64,000 bases of DNA from Microvirga solisilvae (GTDB lineage: Bacteria; Pseudomonadota; Alphaproteobacteria; Rhizobiales; Beijerinckiaceae), in NCBI RefSeq assembly GCF_022808595.1, contig NZ_JAKUCN010000001.1, positions 806,001-870,000 on the forward strand. Reading direction: 5' to 3'. Within the stretch, counting starts at the first letter, position 1. The number at the start of each line of letters is the position of its first letter. A program made the position numbers and the translations under genes. The notes under the pieces were generated by a model, which saw nothing but the letters and a program-made list of their open reading frames with translations, was not told the origin of the DNA and did not search any database. Positions 8,244-15,377 of the stretch are shown here, piece by piece.

Positions 8244-8366
8244 ATGCTCAATTTGTCCCGCCTCATCCGCCTCCTGCGCCGATCCATCCTGCTCAGCATT
8301 TTGCTCACAGCGGCGAAGCTCACGCCCCTCGCCACCCTGGCGCTGCAGATGTGGAATTACGGTTGA
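8244..8366 (+). CDS. 40-aa hydrophobic, basic peptide; possible membrane peptide
   Basis: Frame read directly: ATG at 8244 preceded by the strong site GAAAGGAG at 7 nt, TGA at 8364. The product has an Arg-rich amphipathic start (LSRLIRLLRRS), a hydrophobic stretch (ILLSILLTAA) and a second apolar part (LTPLATLALQMW). Size and composition resemble small membrane-active toxins, phage exclusion peptides or holin-like peptides, but no family is recognised. It follows hicB on the same strand by 187 nt and converges on the primase gene 18 nt away. Confidence 0.5.
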   Translation: MLNLSRLIRLLRRSILLSILLTAAKLTPLATLALQMWNYG

Positions 8367-8383
8367 AATCCTGTGCATCGCCA

Positions 8384-9595
8384 TCACGCCACGCGCTCCC
8401 GCCGAATGTCGTTGAAATCCTTCCCTTCGCCCGGATGCGCGCCGCGAATGCTGCGATCATCCCGCGCCCAGCGGCGGGCGAAGCGCAGATGCGCCTGGCG
8501 CGTGGCGAAGGGCTCCGAATCCCCGTCGATCAGGGTCACGATATCGGTCACGGAATCCGGCACCGGCATCGACGGGCTCTCAAGATCCGGCACCGGCCCG
8601 GCGACCATCAGCGGCGACACGTTCCCGCGCGCATCCATCACCGTCTCGCTCGGATGCGGCACGCTCTCGGCGGAACCGCCGCCGAGATTGCCGAGATCGA
8701 CCGCACAACGGAACAGGGTGCGCGACAGGTCGCGCCCCGCCTCGATGAGGTCGGCATAGGCCGAGAGCAGCGTCTCGTTCCCTTCGCCCGTGATCATCTG
8801 CAGGGGATGAGGCACGCGCACGAGGTCGATATAGCCGCCCTGCTTGACGCCGCGCGTCTTCTTTGAGCGGAGAACCCCGCCCGTCTCGGGATGAACGATC
8901 ACCGCCTGGCCCTTGGCCTGAGACAGGTCGATCCAGGTGATGTGCAGCCCAGCGAACCTGCCGTCCCCACCCTGGATTGCCGCGAGCATGGCGGGGCCGG
9001 TGTGGATGCAGAGCGGACGCTCGTCCTCTCCCTGCACATAGAAACGCATATCCGGCTTGAAGCGCAGCGGCGCATGATCCGGCGCGCGCACGCCGCGCAG
9101 ATGAAGATAGGCCTCGACCGGCGTGGAGAGCCAATGCACCGAATGATGACGCCAGATCCGATAGAGCCGCTCACGCTCCGCCGCGATGCGCGTCGCCTCG
9201 GCAGCCTCCTGTGCCGCCTGCGCGGCCCGCGCCTCGGCGTCGCGCTGCGCGATCTCCTGTGCCGTCAGGCGGCGCCCCTGCCCCTTGGGAGGAGCCTCGC
9301 CGGTGATAATCTCGCATGCGGCCAGGAAGTCGCATTGGGCCACATGCTCCACCATGCGGATCACATCGCCCCCGCCCCAGCCCCGGCAATGGAACACGCG
9401 CTCAGACGGCTTGATCGCGAAACGGTCGCTCTTGGCCTTGCCAGCCGAGCAGACCGGGCAAGGCCCCACCCGCTCACGTCCCGCGCGCTTGAGCTTGGTA
9501 CGGTTTGGCAGACGCTCGAACACGGCGAGAATGTCCGCAGCCTTAGCGCGGCTCTTCCAATCCTCGAAGGCCGAGTTGACAGAGCGCGCGATCAT
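8384..9595 (-). CDS. Phage DNA primase, CHC2 zinc finger plus Toprim
   Basis: Synthesises RNA primers for phage replication. I place the start at ATG 9595 (MIARSVNSAFEDWK), which overlaps the upstream stop as ATGA. The 403-aa protein has an N-terminal CHC2 zinc finger (CPVC ... FHCRGWGGGD, residues 46-80), an Ala/Glu-rich helical linker (about 115-150), and a Toprim core with GEGNETLLSAY and the metal-binding LIDGDSEP. It is followed by the inserted hicAB block and then, on the same strand, by the helicase. Confidence 0.9.
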   Translation of the reverse strand: MIARSVNSAFEDWKSRAKAADILAVFERLPNRTKLKRAGRERVGPCPVCSAGKAKSDRFAIKPSERVFHCRGWGGGDVIRMVEHVAQCDFLAACEIITGEAPPKGQGRRLTAQEIAQRDAEARAAQAAQEAAEATRIAAERERLYRIWRHHSVHWLSTPVEAYLHLRGVRAPDHAPLRFKPDMRFYVQGEDERPLCIHTGPAMLAAIQGGDGRFAGLHITWIDLSQAKGQAVIVHPETGGVLRSKKTRGVKQGGYIDLVRVPHPLQMITGEGNETLLSAYADLIEAGRDLSRTLFRCAVDLGNLGGGSAESVPHPSETVMDARGNVSPLMVAGPVPDLESPSMPVPDSVTDIVTLIDGDSEPFATRQAHLRFARRWARDDRSIRGAHPGEGKDFNDIRRERVA

Positions 9596-9930
9596 AGCTC
9601 TTCCGCCTCGCGATTCCGCACGATGGCTGAGACGCGCACACCACACCAGGTTTTAGCCTCAGCCCGGCGGCGATAAAAATCGCGGATCTGCGGACGCGGG
9701 TCCCGTGCCCGTTCTAAATGCGACCTGTCGATGGCGGTACCGGTTCTGCGGGCGTTACGCGCGAACGGAAGCGTCAAACCTGCACGCTTGAGCGCCCGAC
9801 CGATGGAAACGGCAGTCACCCCGAAATGCTCAGCAAGGCGAGCACGAGTTATTCCTTCGATCCCGACCATCTCCGCAAGCAGCACATCATTGATCTGCGG
9901 ATGTCGACCGCCCCTTCTCAAAGGATTCAT
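9592..9930 (-). CDS. Small HTH protein, phage early operon
   Basis: A 112-aa basic protein. Residues 20-52 (EMVGIEGITRARLAEHFGVTAVSIGRALKRAG) form a clear helix-turn-helix like the DNA-binding part of resolvases and homeodomain-like phage proteins. The C-terminal half is Arg-rich. It overlaps both neighbours by 4 bp (ATGA), so it is coupled between the winged-helix gene and primase. Its target is unknown; it could regulate the operon or assist origin recognition. Confidence 0.7.
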   Translation of the reverse strand: MNPLRRGGRHPQINDVLLAEMVGIEGITRARLAEHFGVTAVSIGRALKRAGLTLPFARNARRTGTAIDRSHLERARDPRPQIRDFYRRRAEAKTWCGVRVSAIVRNREAEEL

Positions 9931-10451
9931 GCGGCCTCCTCGGCTTTCGACGCGAGACCGATCAGGGCGAGGATGTCCGCCGTCGTTTCACGCGTGATCG
10001 CGTAGCCATGCCCCCAAACAGTCGATATGGCGAGGCGCAGCGGCTTCAGACGCTTGCGCAGGTTACAGATCTGCACATCCACCACATCGATGGCGGTCTC
10101 GGTCTCATCGCCATGCATCGCGGCCATGAGTTGTCCTTTGGTCGCCTCGCCCCGCCTGAGCAGGCAGGCGAGCAGCCGGGCCTGCATGGGCGTGACCCCG
10201 AGTACACGCACCAGGGCGAAACTGCATTCCTCGGGCGTGAAGGACACGGCAGCGACCGGCAAGCGCTTCCCGCGCCTCTCTCCCGGCCGCCAATCGTATT
10301 TCGGCATCTCGACGATCTCGCCGCGCTCCAGCGCGCGGGTGAGCGTCTCGAACACGTCCGCGCTGGGGCGGCGCGTGGCACGGGCGATGGCCGCCACGGG
10401 AATGCCCTCATCGGCGAGACCGATGATCACGGAATCGGCAACGGGCGTCAT
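9927..10451 (-). CDS. Winged-helix DNA-binding protein (OmpR/PhoB-type domain)
   Basis: A 174-aa protein. The N-terminal region (IIGLADEGIPVAAIARATRRPSADVFETLTRALERGEIVEMP) looks like an HTH. The C-terminal half has the OmpR/PhoB winged-helix pattern: GVTPMQARLLACLLRR, then VVDVQICNLRKRLKPL and STVWGHGYAI. No receiver domain is present, so it is not a response regulator. It overlaps both neighbours by 4 bp. Likely a regulator or replication-accessory protein of the phage. Confidence 0.75.
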   Translation of the reverse strand: MTPVADSVIIGLADEGIPVAAIARATRRPSADVFETLTRALERGEIVEMPKYDWRPGERRGKRLPVAAVSFTPEECSFALVRVLGVTPMQARLLACLLRRGEATKGQLMAAMHGDETETAIDVVDVQICNLRKRLKPLRLAISTVWGHGYAITRETTADILALIGLASKAEEAA

Positions 10452-10690
10452 GCGGGCTGCCCTCCCCGCGCGATCATCGCCCGCACGGTAATTTCGTGCG
10501 GCGCGAGATCGTTCATCATCTCGCTCATCTGGACGAGCCGTGCGCAGCGCTCCTTCACGTCGCGCATGGTGCGCGCGGTCAAACCGGTATCGTCACGCAG
10601 GGCAAACAGTTCCAGCGCGTCGAGGCTCGACGCTTCCAGTTCGGCAGCGCGGCGCAATTCCAGCGCCATCTGTTGAAACGTCAACCTCAT
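10448..10690 (-). CDS. Small helical phage protein, 80 aa
   Basis: Mostly charged helix (LTFQQMALELRRAAELEASSLDALELFALRDD, then MRDVKERCARLVQMSEMMNDLAPHEI). It is coupled by 4-bp overlaps to genes on both sides, which is the main evidence that it is real. The internal ALELF resembles a clamp-binding pentapeptide without its usual Gln. Function unknown. Confidence 0.65.
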   Translation of the reverse strand: MRLTFQQMALELRRAAELEASSLDALELFALRDDTGLTARTMRDVKERCARLVQMSEMMNDLAPHEITVRAMIARGGQPA

Positions 10691-10926
10691 GGGCCAACCC
10701 TCACAGCATCATGCGAAGCGGCGGCCTTCAGCGCCGCCGTGAACAGGGCCACCTGCGCGGCGCTCCACAGGCCAGAGCCGGAAAGCGCCTCGTGCAGGCG
10801 GCGGCGGGACAGCCGCAGGGCCTGGGCGATGTGCCAATGGGGGAAGCCGAGCGAGGCCATGCGGCGGGCCGCAGAGGCAGCCCGCCGCCGGCTCCGGCAC
10901 TCGATGATCAGCCCCCGCGTCATCAT
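10687..10926 (-). CDS. Small HTH-like phage protein, 79 aa
   Basis: Start set at ATG 10926 (MMTRGLIIECRSRRR), which shares one base with the upstream stop (TGATG); a longer frame in the same register would run back through the preceding gene. A helix-turn-helix-like segment lies at FPHWHIAQALRLSRRRLHEALSG. The end overlaps the next start by 4 bp. Part of the early operon; exact role unknown. Confidence 0.6.
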   Translation of the reverse strand: MMTRGLIIECRSRRRAASAARRMASLGFPHWHIAQALRLSRRRLHEALSGSGLWSAAQVALFTAALKAAASHDAVRVGP

Positions 10927-11351
10927 CAGCGCCTCGCAGCCAGAGCAGAACGGCCGGGCGGCGGGTCTCCGCACACCAGGGCCGTCACATCGACATCGGG
11001 AAAGGGACGGAACGGACGGCGCTCGAAGGCGCTCTCCCGCACGTTGCGCAGCGACGGGCAATTGGCCGGATGGCCATGGATCGCAACCAGATCGCGCAAC
11101 ACGGCTTGGTTGAGAGCGACGAAATCGACGGTGCCCACCGATTCATCGGCCAGATCGACCACCGTAGAGACCTGCGCAGGCTTCTCGACCTGACGGGCCG
11201 CATGAACACGCCGCACCCAGCGGAACGGGCAACCCACCCGCGCCTGAACAACGCGCAGGCTCAAGCCCTGATCGAGAAGAGAGGAAATGGTCCGGTAAGT
11301 CGAAGGCGGAATACGCCCAGCTTCCGGCGCGCGCGCCGCTGTCGTCTGCAT
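10926..11351 (-). CDS. HTH-domain phage early protein, 141 aa
   Basis: The N-terminal part (STYRTISSLLDQGLSLRVVQARVGCPFRWVRRVHAARQV, residues 17-54) reads as a helix-turn-helix. The remainder includes a conserved-looking stretch (VDFVALNQAVLRDLVAIHGHPANCPSLRNVRE). It touches the next gene by one base (TGATG). A weak purine-rich site precedes the ATG. Function not known; it sits among DNA-binding proteins of the early operon. Confidence 0.65.
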   Translation of the reverse strand: MQTTAARAPEAGRIPPSTYRTISSLLDQGLSLRVVQARVGCPFRWVRRVHAARQVEKPAQVSTVVDLADESVGTVDFVALNQAVLRDLVAIHGHPANCPSLRNVRESAFERRPFRPFPDVDVTALVCGDPPPGRSALAARR

Positions 11352-11441
11352 GATGTGCCCCCACGGTGAACTCGAAACACGCTGGCCTTTCGGCCACTTC
11401 CCGGACGGCGGCGATTGCGCCTGCTCGTCCGCAAAATCCTT

Positions 11442-11951
11442 TTAAGTGCGCGGAACCATCCGCAGATGTGAGCCCTGAGGCATCTCGCCTGCTTTCACAG
11501 CCGCCAGCCTTTGGCGCTGCTCGGTTGCCTTGGTGATCAGATCGGCAAGCTGGCGATCCACAATGTCGGCCTCCGCTGGCGTCATCGTCATATCGGCGAA
11601 GGCATCGGCACCGACGGCGCCGACCTCGGCGCTGCTGCGCATCACCTCCGCATGCCCCCGCGCCACGCAGGAGATAGAAGCCCCTTCCGCCGCTTCCGGA
11701 TCGGACAGGCGCCGCCCGTTGAGCTCCGCCATCACGGTGGTGATGTAGGGAATCCCGCACTCGCTCTCGAGCGCGAGAACAGCGGGCATCGTGATGATGT
11801 CGGGATCGGTGGAGGAGTGATAACGACCCATCGTGCTCTTGCCGACATTTGCGATCTCCGCCGCGCGCTCGATCTGGCCGCAGGCTTTCACGAGATCGCG
11901 GGTGGCGGCTTTGATGCGGTGGAACCAGGCATCTGAAATCGGTCGGTTCAT
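11442..11951 (-). CDS. CII-like phage transcription regulator
   Basis: I choose ATG 11951 (MNRPISDAWFHRIK) over ATG 11987, because the longer start would run through a set of perfect palindromes that look regulatory. Residues 15-60 (LVKACGQIERAAEIANVGKSTMGRYHSSTDPDIITMPAVLALES) resemble the lambda CII arrangement of an HTH followed by a short helix. The C-terminal part is Glu/Ala rich with a coiled-coil look. By position after the Cro-like gene it may be the CII counterpart. The 169-aa length exceeds lambda CII (97 aa), so the analogy is partial. Confidence 0.6.
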   Translation of the reverse strand: MNRPISDAWFHRIKAATRDLVKACGQIERAAEIANVGKSTMGRYHSSTDPDIITMPAVLALESECGIPYITTVMAELNGRRLSDPEAAEGASISCVARGHAEVMRSSAEVGAVGADAFADMTMTPAEADIVDRQLADLITKATEQRQRLAAVKAGEMPQGSHLRMVPRT

Positions 11952-11972
11952 GGACAAGCCTCGGGCGTCAAC

Positions 11973-12005
11973 GGGAAAAGCGATCAACTTTTCCCAGTGT
12001 GGGAA
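11973..12005. promoter_or_regulatory. Overlapping perfect palindromes upstream of CII-like gene
   Basis: GGGAAAAG-N7-CTTTTCCC (11973-11995) overlaps TTCCCA-N3-TGGGAA (11991-12005). Both have perfect arms, so three GGGAA half-sites occur within 33 bp. They lie 22-54 nt upstream of the chosen start of the 169-aa regulator. They differ from the repressor operator, pointing to a second regulator or autoregulation. Confidence 0.55.
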
Positions 12006-12040
12006 TGGTCAAGCTCTGGAATGGTGACTGCGTTACGAAA

Positions 12041-12295
12041 TCACGGAGGACCCCTCACATGAGCACCCTGCCCCGCCCGAGCGTCGTGGAAGCCCGAGCC
12101 AACCTGAAGGAAGCGTTGCGCACGCATGCGCTGCTCGTCTCCGACGTACGCTTCAATCAGGCGGAGAGCATGCAGCACGCGATGGGCCATCTCGCGATGA
12201 CTCGCCTCGAAGATCCCGAGAGCATCGTCGGACCTGCCGACGGCGGCAGGCTTGCGGAAGGTGATGAGATTGGAAGTGGGAGCCCGATAGGTCAT
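12041..12295 (-). CDS. Small phage early protein, 84 aa
   Basis: Begins with ATGA overlapping the stop of the Cro-like gene, a strong sign of coupling. The middle is helical (SDDALGIFEASHREMAHRVLHALRLIEAYVGDEQRMRAQRFL); the end is Gly-rich. Its antisense strand also has an open frame with a decent start (12060 on +), so the choice of strand rests on operon logic. Function unknown. Confidence 0.55.
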   Translation of the reverse strand: MTYRAPTSNLITFRKPAAVGRSDDALGIFEASHREMAHRVLHALRLIEAYVGDEQRMRAQRFLQVGSGFHDARAGQGAHVRGPP

Positions 12296-12555
12296 GCGGC
12301 CTCTCCAGAGGCAATGGGATCATCCGGCTTGCGCCCTGCAAGAAAGGCCAAGCGAGTGCGATGAAGCCCTTCGATGGTCACAGCACCACCCGTCACCTCA
12401 ACGATTTTTTCAGCCGTTCTCGCGTCCGCGACGCGAATGCCCAAGGCGTAGCGCCGAGCAGTCACGTCGGACTTGTCGAACAAAGCGCCAAGCTCCTCAA
12501 AAGAGAGGGCGTTTTTTCGCCGAAAGGCCTCAAGGGGAAAGTTATGTGCATCCAT
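12292..12555 (-). CDS. Cro-like phage repressor
   Basis: An 87-aa protein with a helix-turn-helix at residues 16-42 (ALSFEELGALFDKSDVTARRYALGIRV). It is divergent from the CI-like repressor across three operator sites, exactly the place of cro in lambdoid phages. A promoter element TTGACA (12594-12589, minus strand) sits 4 bp before the best operator. It would repress the CI promoter and drive lytic development; that role follows from position and the HTH. Confidence 0.75.
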   Translation of the reverse strand: MDAHNFPLEAFRRKNALSFEELGALFDKSDVTARRYALGIRVADARTAEKIVEVTGGAVTIEGLHRTRLAFLAGRKPDDPIASGEAA

Positions 12556-12567
12556 GACAGTCCTATT

Positions 12568-12642
12568 CCGTCCATATCAGACGGTAATTGTCAAGGCTTT
12601 TCGTCCGTATGTGACGTGGATTGTTCCGTCCAAGTCGGACAT
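12568..12642. promoter_or_regulatory. Right-operator-like cluster: three repressor sites between cro and cI
   Basis: Site 1 is the near-perfect palindrome CCGTCCATATCAGACGG (12568-12584). Site 2 (12601-12617, TCGTCCGTATGTGACGT) and site 3 (12626-12642, CCGTCCAAGTCGGACAT) each match it at 12 of 17 positions. A TTGACA for the cro direction lies 4 bp from site 1; a CATAAAT-type -10 for the cI direction overlaps site 3. Three graded sites between divergent regulators mirror lambda OR. Confidence 0.82.
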
Positions 12643-12681
12643 AAATCGGGCCCGACCAGCACCAGGACCCTTAGCGCACCC

Positions 12682-13359
12682 ATGAACCAACAGCGGCGAG
12701 GCCGAAAATCTACGCCCCGGGACTACCCGAACCGCCTGAATGAATGGCGGAGCCGCCGGGGCTTGAGCCTTCAGCAGCTGGCGGACAGAACGAACACGAC
12801 GGACTCGACCATCTCCAAGCTCGAGGTGGGCCGCACGACGCTTGATATTGACTGGATGATGCGGCTTGCGGATGCCCTTGATATCGGCCCCGCAGATCTC
12901 CTTCCGGCCAGCGCACCCACCAGCAAGACCCGTCAGATTGATATCGTCGGCACGGTGGAACCGGGACGCTGGGCATCGGAGCACTCTTGGCCGATGGCGG
13001 AACGGTACTCCATCATCGTGCCGAACCAGCCCGGTTTTGAGGGACGCGCTATCGAAGGCCGCCATGTGCTGGGCGACCTGATGAACAAGACATACCCGGC
13101 CAATTCCATCGTGCTCGTGGATATGGAGCCCCTGTCCTCACAGGAATTGGAAGCGGGCGCCCATTATCTCATCGCGCGAATCAACGACGGCCTTTCCGAA
13201 GAGACCGTGCGTGGGGTGCAGTGCGACGACAAAGGCCAGTGGTGGCTTGTGCCGGAATCAACATCTCCGGAATTCCAGGCATGGGTTCCCCTCAACGACT
13301 CAACCGTGAAGGAAACCCGCATCCTGGGGCGCGTGGTTTCAAGCTGGGTGCAGAAATAA
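12682..13359 (+). CDS. CI-like phage repressor, HTH plus S24-like fold
   Basis: Maintains lysogeny by binding the operator clusters at 12.57-12.64 and 13.97-14.02 kb. The start at ATG 12682 gives 225 aa; a longer open frame would run through the operators. HTH at residues 18-68 (NRLNEWRSRRGLSLQQLADRTNTTDSTISKLEVG). The C-terminal part has a LexA/S24-like layout, but the usual GDSM reads GDLM (VLGDLMNKTYPANSIVLVD) and the usual catalytic Lys region reads EETVRGV. Self-cleavage is therefore doubtful. Confidence 0.88.
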   Translation: MNQQRRGRKSTPRDYPNRLNEWRSRRGLSLQQLADRTNTTDSTISKLEVGRTTLDIDWMMRLADALDIGPADLLPASAPTSKTRQIDIVGTVEPGRWASEHSWPMAERYSIIVPNQPGFEGRAIEGRHVLGDLMNKTYPANSIVLVDMEPLSSQELEAGAHYLIARINDGLSEETVRGVQCDDKGQWWLVPESTSPEFQAWVPLNDSTVKETRILGRVVSSWVQK

Positions 13360-13381
13360 GAACTGGGCCAGGTGTGGTCGA

Positions 13382-13891
13382 TCAGGGATCGATCGAGAGC
13401 CTCAACGCACCAGGCAGAACACGATAATCGACAGCGTATCCGCCGAAGCGCCCATCGGCCGCGCCCACCATACGCCCCGTGCGGATCTGTTCTTTCTTCG
13501 CCTTCATGATCGCCGCATCCTGCAGCTTGCTCGCGAAAGGCAGGGCCTTTCCGGCATTCCTCGCGTCGACAGCAGCCACCGCGCTCTGGACAAAGGCGGT
13601 CCATCGCGCCGCATCCGTCATCGCCCCTTGCGTAAGAGACGCACCGAGGCCCTGAAACGCACCATCGGCGCCGCACTGAATCGACGCCTTGATGTTGAGC
13701 AGGTTGGTGATGTTTTCCAGCCCAGGCGTGTAGGCCGAGGCCTCATATTCGATATCCGGCAACAAGTCGCCCGACTTCGCATCAGCAGACTCCAGCGCGG
13801 CCTTGAACTGATCGCAAGAGACCTTCGCCAAAGCCGGCACCGCGCCGAATGCGACGACGCTAGTTAAAACCACACCCACAACCCGACGCAT
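13382..13891 (-). CDS. Secreted protein of unknown function; candidate lysogenic-conversion gene
   Basis: The 169-aa product starts with a clear signal peptide (MRRVVGVVLTSVVAFGAVPALA, cleavage after ALA). AGGAGGGG lies 5 nt upstream of the ATG. The mature part has two Cys (SCDQFK and IQCGADG) that could form a disulfide and is otherwise helical. It converges on the repressor gene and lies between cI and the second operator cluster, the usual place for genes expressed from a lysogen. No family recognised. Confidence 0.8.
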   Translation of the reverse strand: MRRVVGVVLTSVVAFGAVPALAKVSCDQFKAALESADAKSGDLLPDIEYEASAYTPGLENITNLLNIKASIQCGADGAFQGLGASLTQGAMTDAARWTAFVQSAVAAVDARNAGKALPFASKLQDAAIMKAKKEQIRTGRMVGAADGRFGGYAVDYRVLPGALRLSIDP

Positions 13892-13967
13892 CTCGCCCCT
13901 CCTGGGGACGATTTATCCCCGCTTCATTACCTCATTCCCATCTTCCCAAAGCCGTTTTGTCGCATCT

Positions 13968-14018
13968 ACGTCTATTTTGGACGGATAATGCTTGACTTTA
14001 ACCGTCTGATATGGACGG
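13968..14018. promoter_or_regulatory. Left-operator-like cluster and promoter of the + arm
   Basis: CCGTCTGATATGGACGG (14002-14018) is the exact reverse complement of the best site beside cro. ACGTCTATTTTGGACGG (13968-13984) matches it at 13 of 17. TTGACT at 13992-13997 precedes the best site by the same 4 bp seen at the cro promoter. This should be the repressor-controlled promoter for the plus-strand arm starting at 14053, analogous to lambda PL/OL. Confidence 0.82.
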
Positions 14019-14052
14019 AATGCTCCCATCAACAAACCGATGGGGGCATACC

Positions 14053-14430
14053 ATGGGGCACGGACTGAGCGAGGCGCGGGTCGTCACGCATGACGGGTTC
14101 ATCTGGCCGGTCGAACGTCACGCGATGCGGGCGCACGACGCCATCCGCCAGCGCATGGCGGAAGATCTCAAGCGTCTGAGAGATGAGGCCGGTGAGAACC
14201 CGGTCGAACTCACCGAGGCAGGCTGGACCTTCGAGCAGGTGCAGGTTCACGGCCTCGCTGCGAAATTGCGCCTCGATCGCGAGGAGCGCGACGCCGCGGA
14301 AACCGAGCCCAAGGGCTTCGGCCTCGTGCGCCAGTTCTCCCGCAGCGCCGCCGAACTCGCCTGCCTCACCGCCTTCCTCGGCGCAGGCCTCGTGATCGCC
14401 CTCCACCTCACCCAGATGATGGGAGCGTGA
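14053..14430 (+). CDS. Phage protein with C-terminal membrane segment, 125 aa
   Basis: Start chosen at ATG 14053 (MGHGLSEARVV) after GATGGGGGC; an upstream in-frame ATG at 14011 falls inside the operator. The soluble part is charged and helical (RAHDAIRQRMAEDLKRLRDEAGEN...LAAKLRLDREERDAAE). A single membrane segment ends the protein (LACLTAFLGAGLVIALHLTQM). First gene of the repressor-controlled plus arm. Function unknown. Confidence 0.65.
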   Translation: MGHGLSEARVVTHDGFIWPVERHAMRAHDAIRQRMAEDLKRLRDEAGENPVELTEAGWTFEQVQVHGLAAKLRLDREERDAAETEPKGFGLVRQFSRSAAELACLTAFLGAGLVIALHLTQMMGA

Positions 14431-14431
14431 G

Positions 14432-14692
14432 ATGGCGGCAATAGCTCAAATCGAAACTCCGAGCCGCGCCGGTCACACCATTGGCGGCCTCCTCTGGGTA
14501 GATCATGCGATCTATCGCGCCGAGCATGGCGATGAAATTACCATCCTGACCATCCGCAAGGGAGATCCGAAGGGAGATATCCTTTTTCGGGCACCATTCA
14601 CACCTGAGATCGCCCGTGACTTCAGCACGATTGCGAGGATGTTGAACTCGAAGATCAACGTCGATGCACTTCTCCCGAGGATCGAAGCATGA
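14432..14692 (+). CDS. Hypothetical phage protein, 86 aa
   Basis: Starts one base after the previous stop and overlaps the next gene by 4 bp (ATGA), which supports it. The sequence looks like a small beta-rich domain (GGLLWVDHAIYRAEHGDEITILTIRKGDPKGDILFRAPF). No family recognised. Confidence 0.65.
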   Translation: MAAIAQIETPSRAGHTIGGLLWVDHAIYRAEHGDEITILTIRKGDPKGDILFRAPFTPEIARDFSTIARMLNSKINVDALLPRIEA

Positions 14693-15351
14693 CCTGGATG
14701 CAAACCGCGTCGGGTCGCGCTTTCGACCTGCTCAACCCTTCCGCCGATGATGTGAACTTCGAGGTGGATGTGATCCCCTCGCTCGCGAAGACCGGGCGCT
14801 TCGCCTGCCACGGCCCCGTCGAGTCCGATGCCTATTCGGTCGGCCAGCACAGCGTGCTTGGCGCACATGCGCTCTATCGCGACACCGGCAGCAAAGAGAT
14901 GGCAGCTGCCTTTCTCCTGCACGATGCCCGCGAATCCTATATCGGCGACAACATCTCGCCCATGCAGCGCGCCCTCGCCGCGTATGCGGGGCAAATCGCC
15001 CGCGACGAACTTGGCGAACGGGCGCAGCCCGGCGGCAAGCGCCTGGTGGAGCTCGCATTCCAATTGATGGGGCACCAGGTAGATGCGGCTATCTATACAG
15101 CCGCCGGCATCACCTATCCCCTTCCGCCCGACGTGGCCGCGAAGGTGAAGGAATATGACCTTCGCATGCTGAAGGCCGAAATCCTGCAGCTTCTCGTCAA
15201 GCCGCCGAAGCCTTGGACCGAGGCCATCGAGAAGGCAGAGCCGCTGCGCCTCAAAGGCAAGATCACAATCTGGCCATGGCGCAGAACGGCGGACGAGTTC
15301 TGTTCCGCGATGAAACTCTACCTCCCCGCCGCGCTCCAGCGCGCGGCGTGA
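14689..15351 (+). CDS. HD-domain nucleotidase/phosphohydrolase, YfbR-like
   Basis: A metal-dependent phosphohydrolase, probably acting on (deoxy)nucleotides. The 220-aa protein carries HD-superfamily metal ligands: His in YSVGQHSVLGAHAL, the HD pair in AAFLLHDARESYIGD, and a later Asp within the helical core. Phages use such enzymes to tune dNTP pools. It overlaps the upstream gene by 4 bp and belongs to the arm that also carries clamp and SSB. Substrate cannot be told from sequence. Confidence 0.82.
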   Translation: MTWMQTASGRAFDLLNPSADDVNFEVDVIPSLAKTGRFACHGPVESDAYSVGQHSVLGAHALYRDTGSKEMAAAFLLHDARESYIGDNISPMQRALAAYAGQIARDELGERAQPGGKRLVELAFQLMGHQVDAAIYTAAGITYPLPPDVAAKVKEYDLRMLKAEILQLLVKPPKPWTEAIEKAEPLRLKGKITIWPWRRTADEFCSAMKLYLPAALQRAA

Positions 15352-15377
15352 CCAGCCTTCACCTTCGGAGAATTACG

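Noticed and set aside
12060..12364. 101-codon + strand gene opposite the 84-aa early gene
   Set aside because: Start site is reasonable, but the second half has poor codon use and the minus frame is coupled to cro; kept only as a finding.
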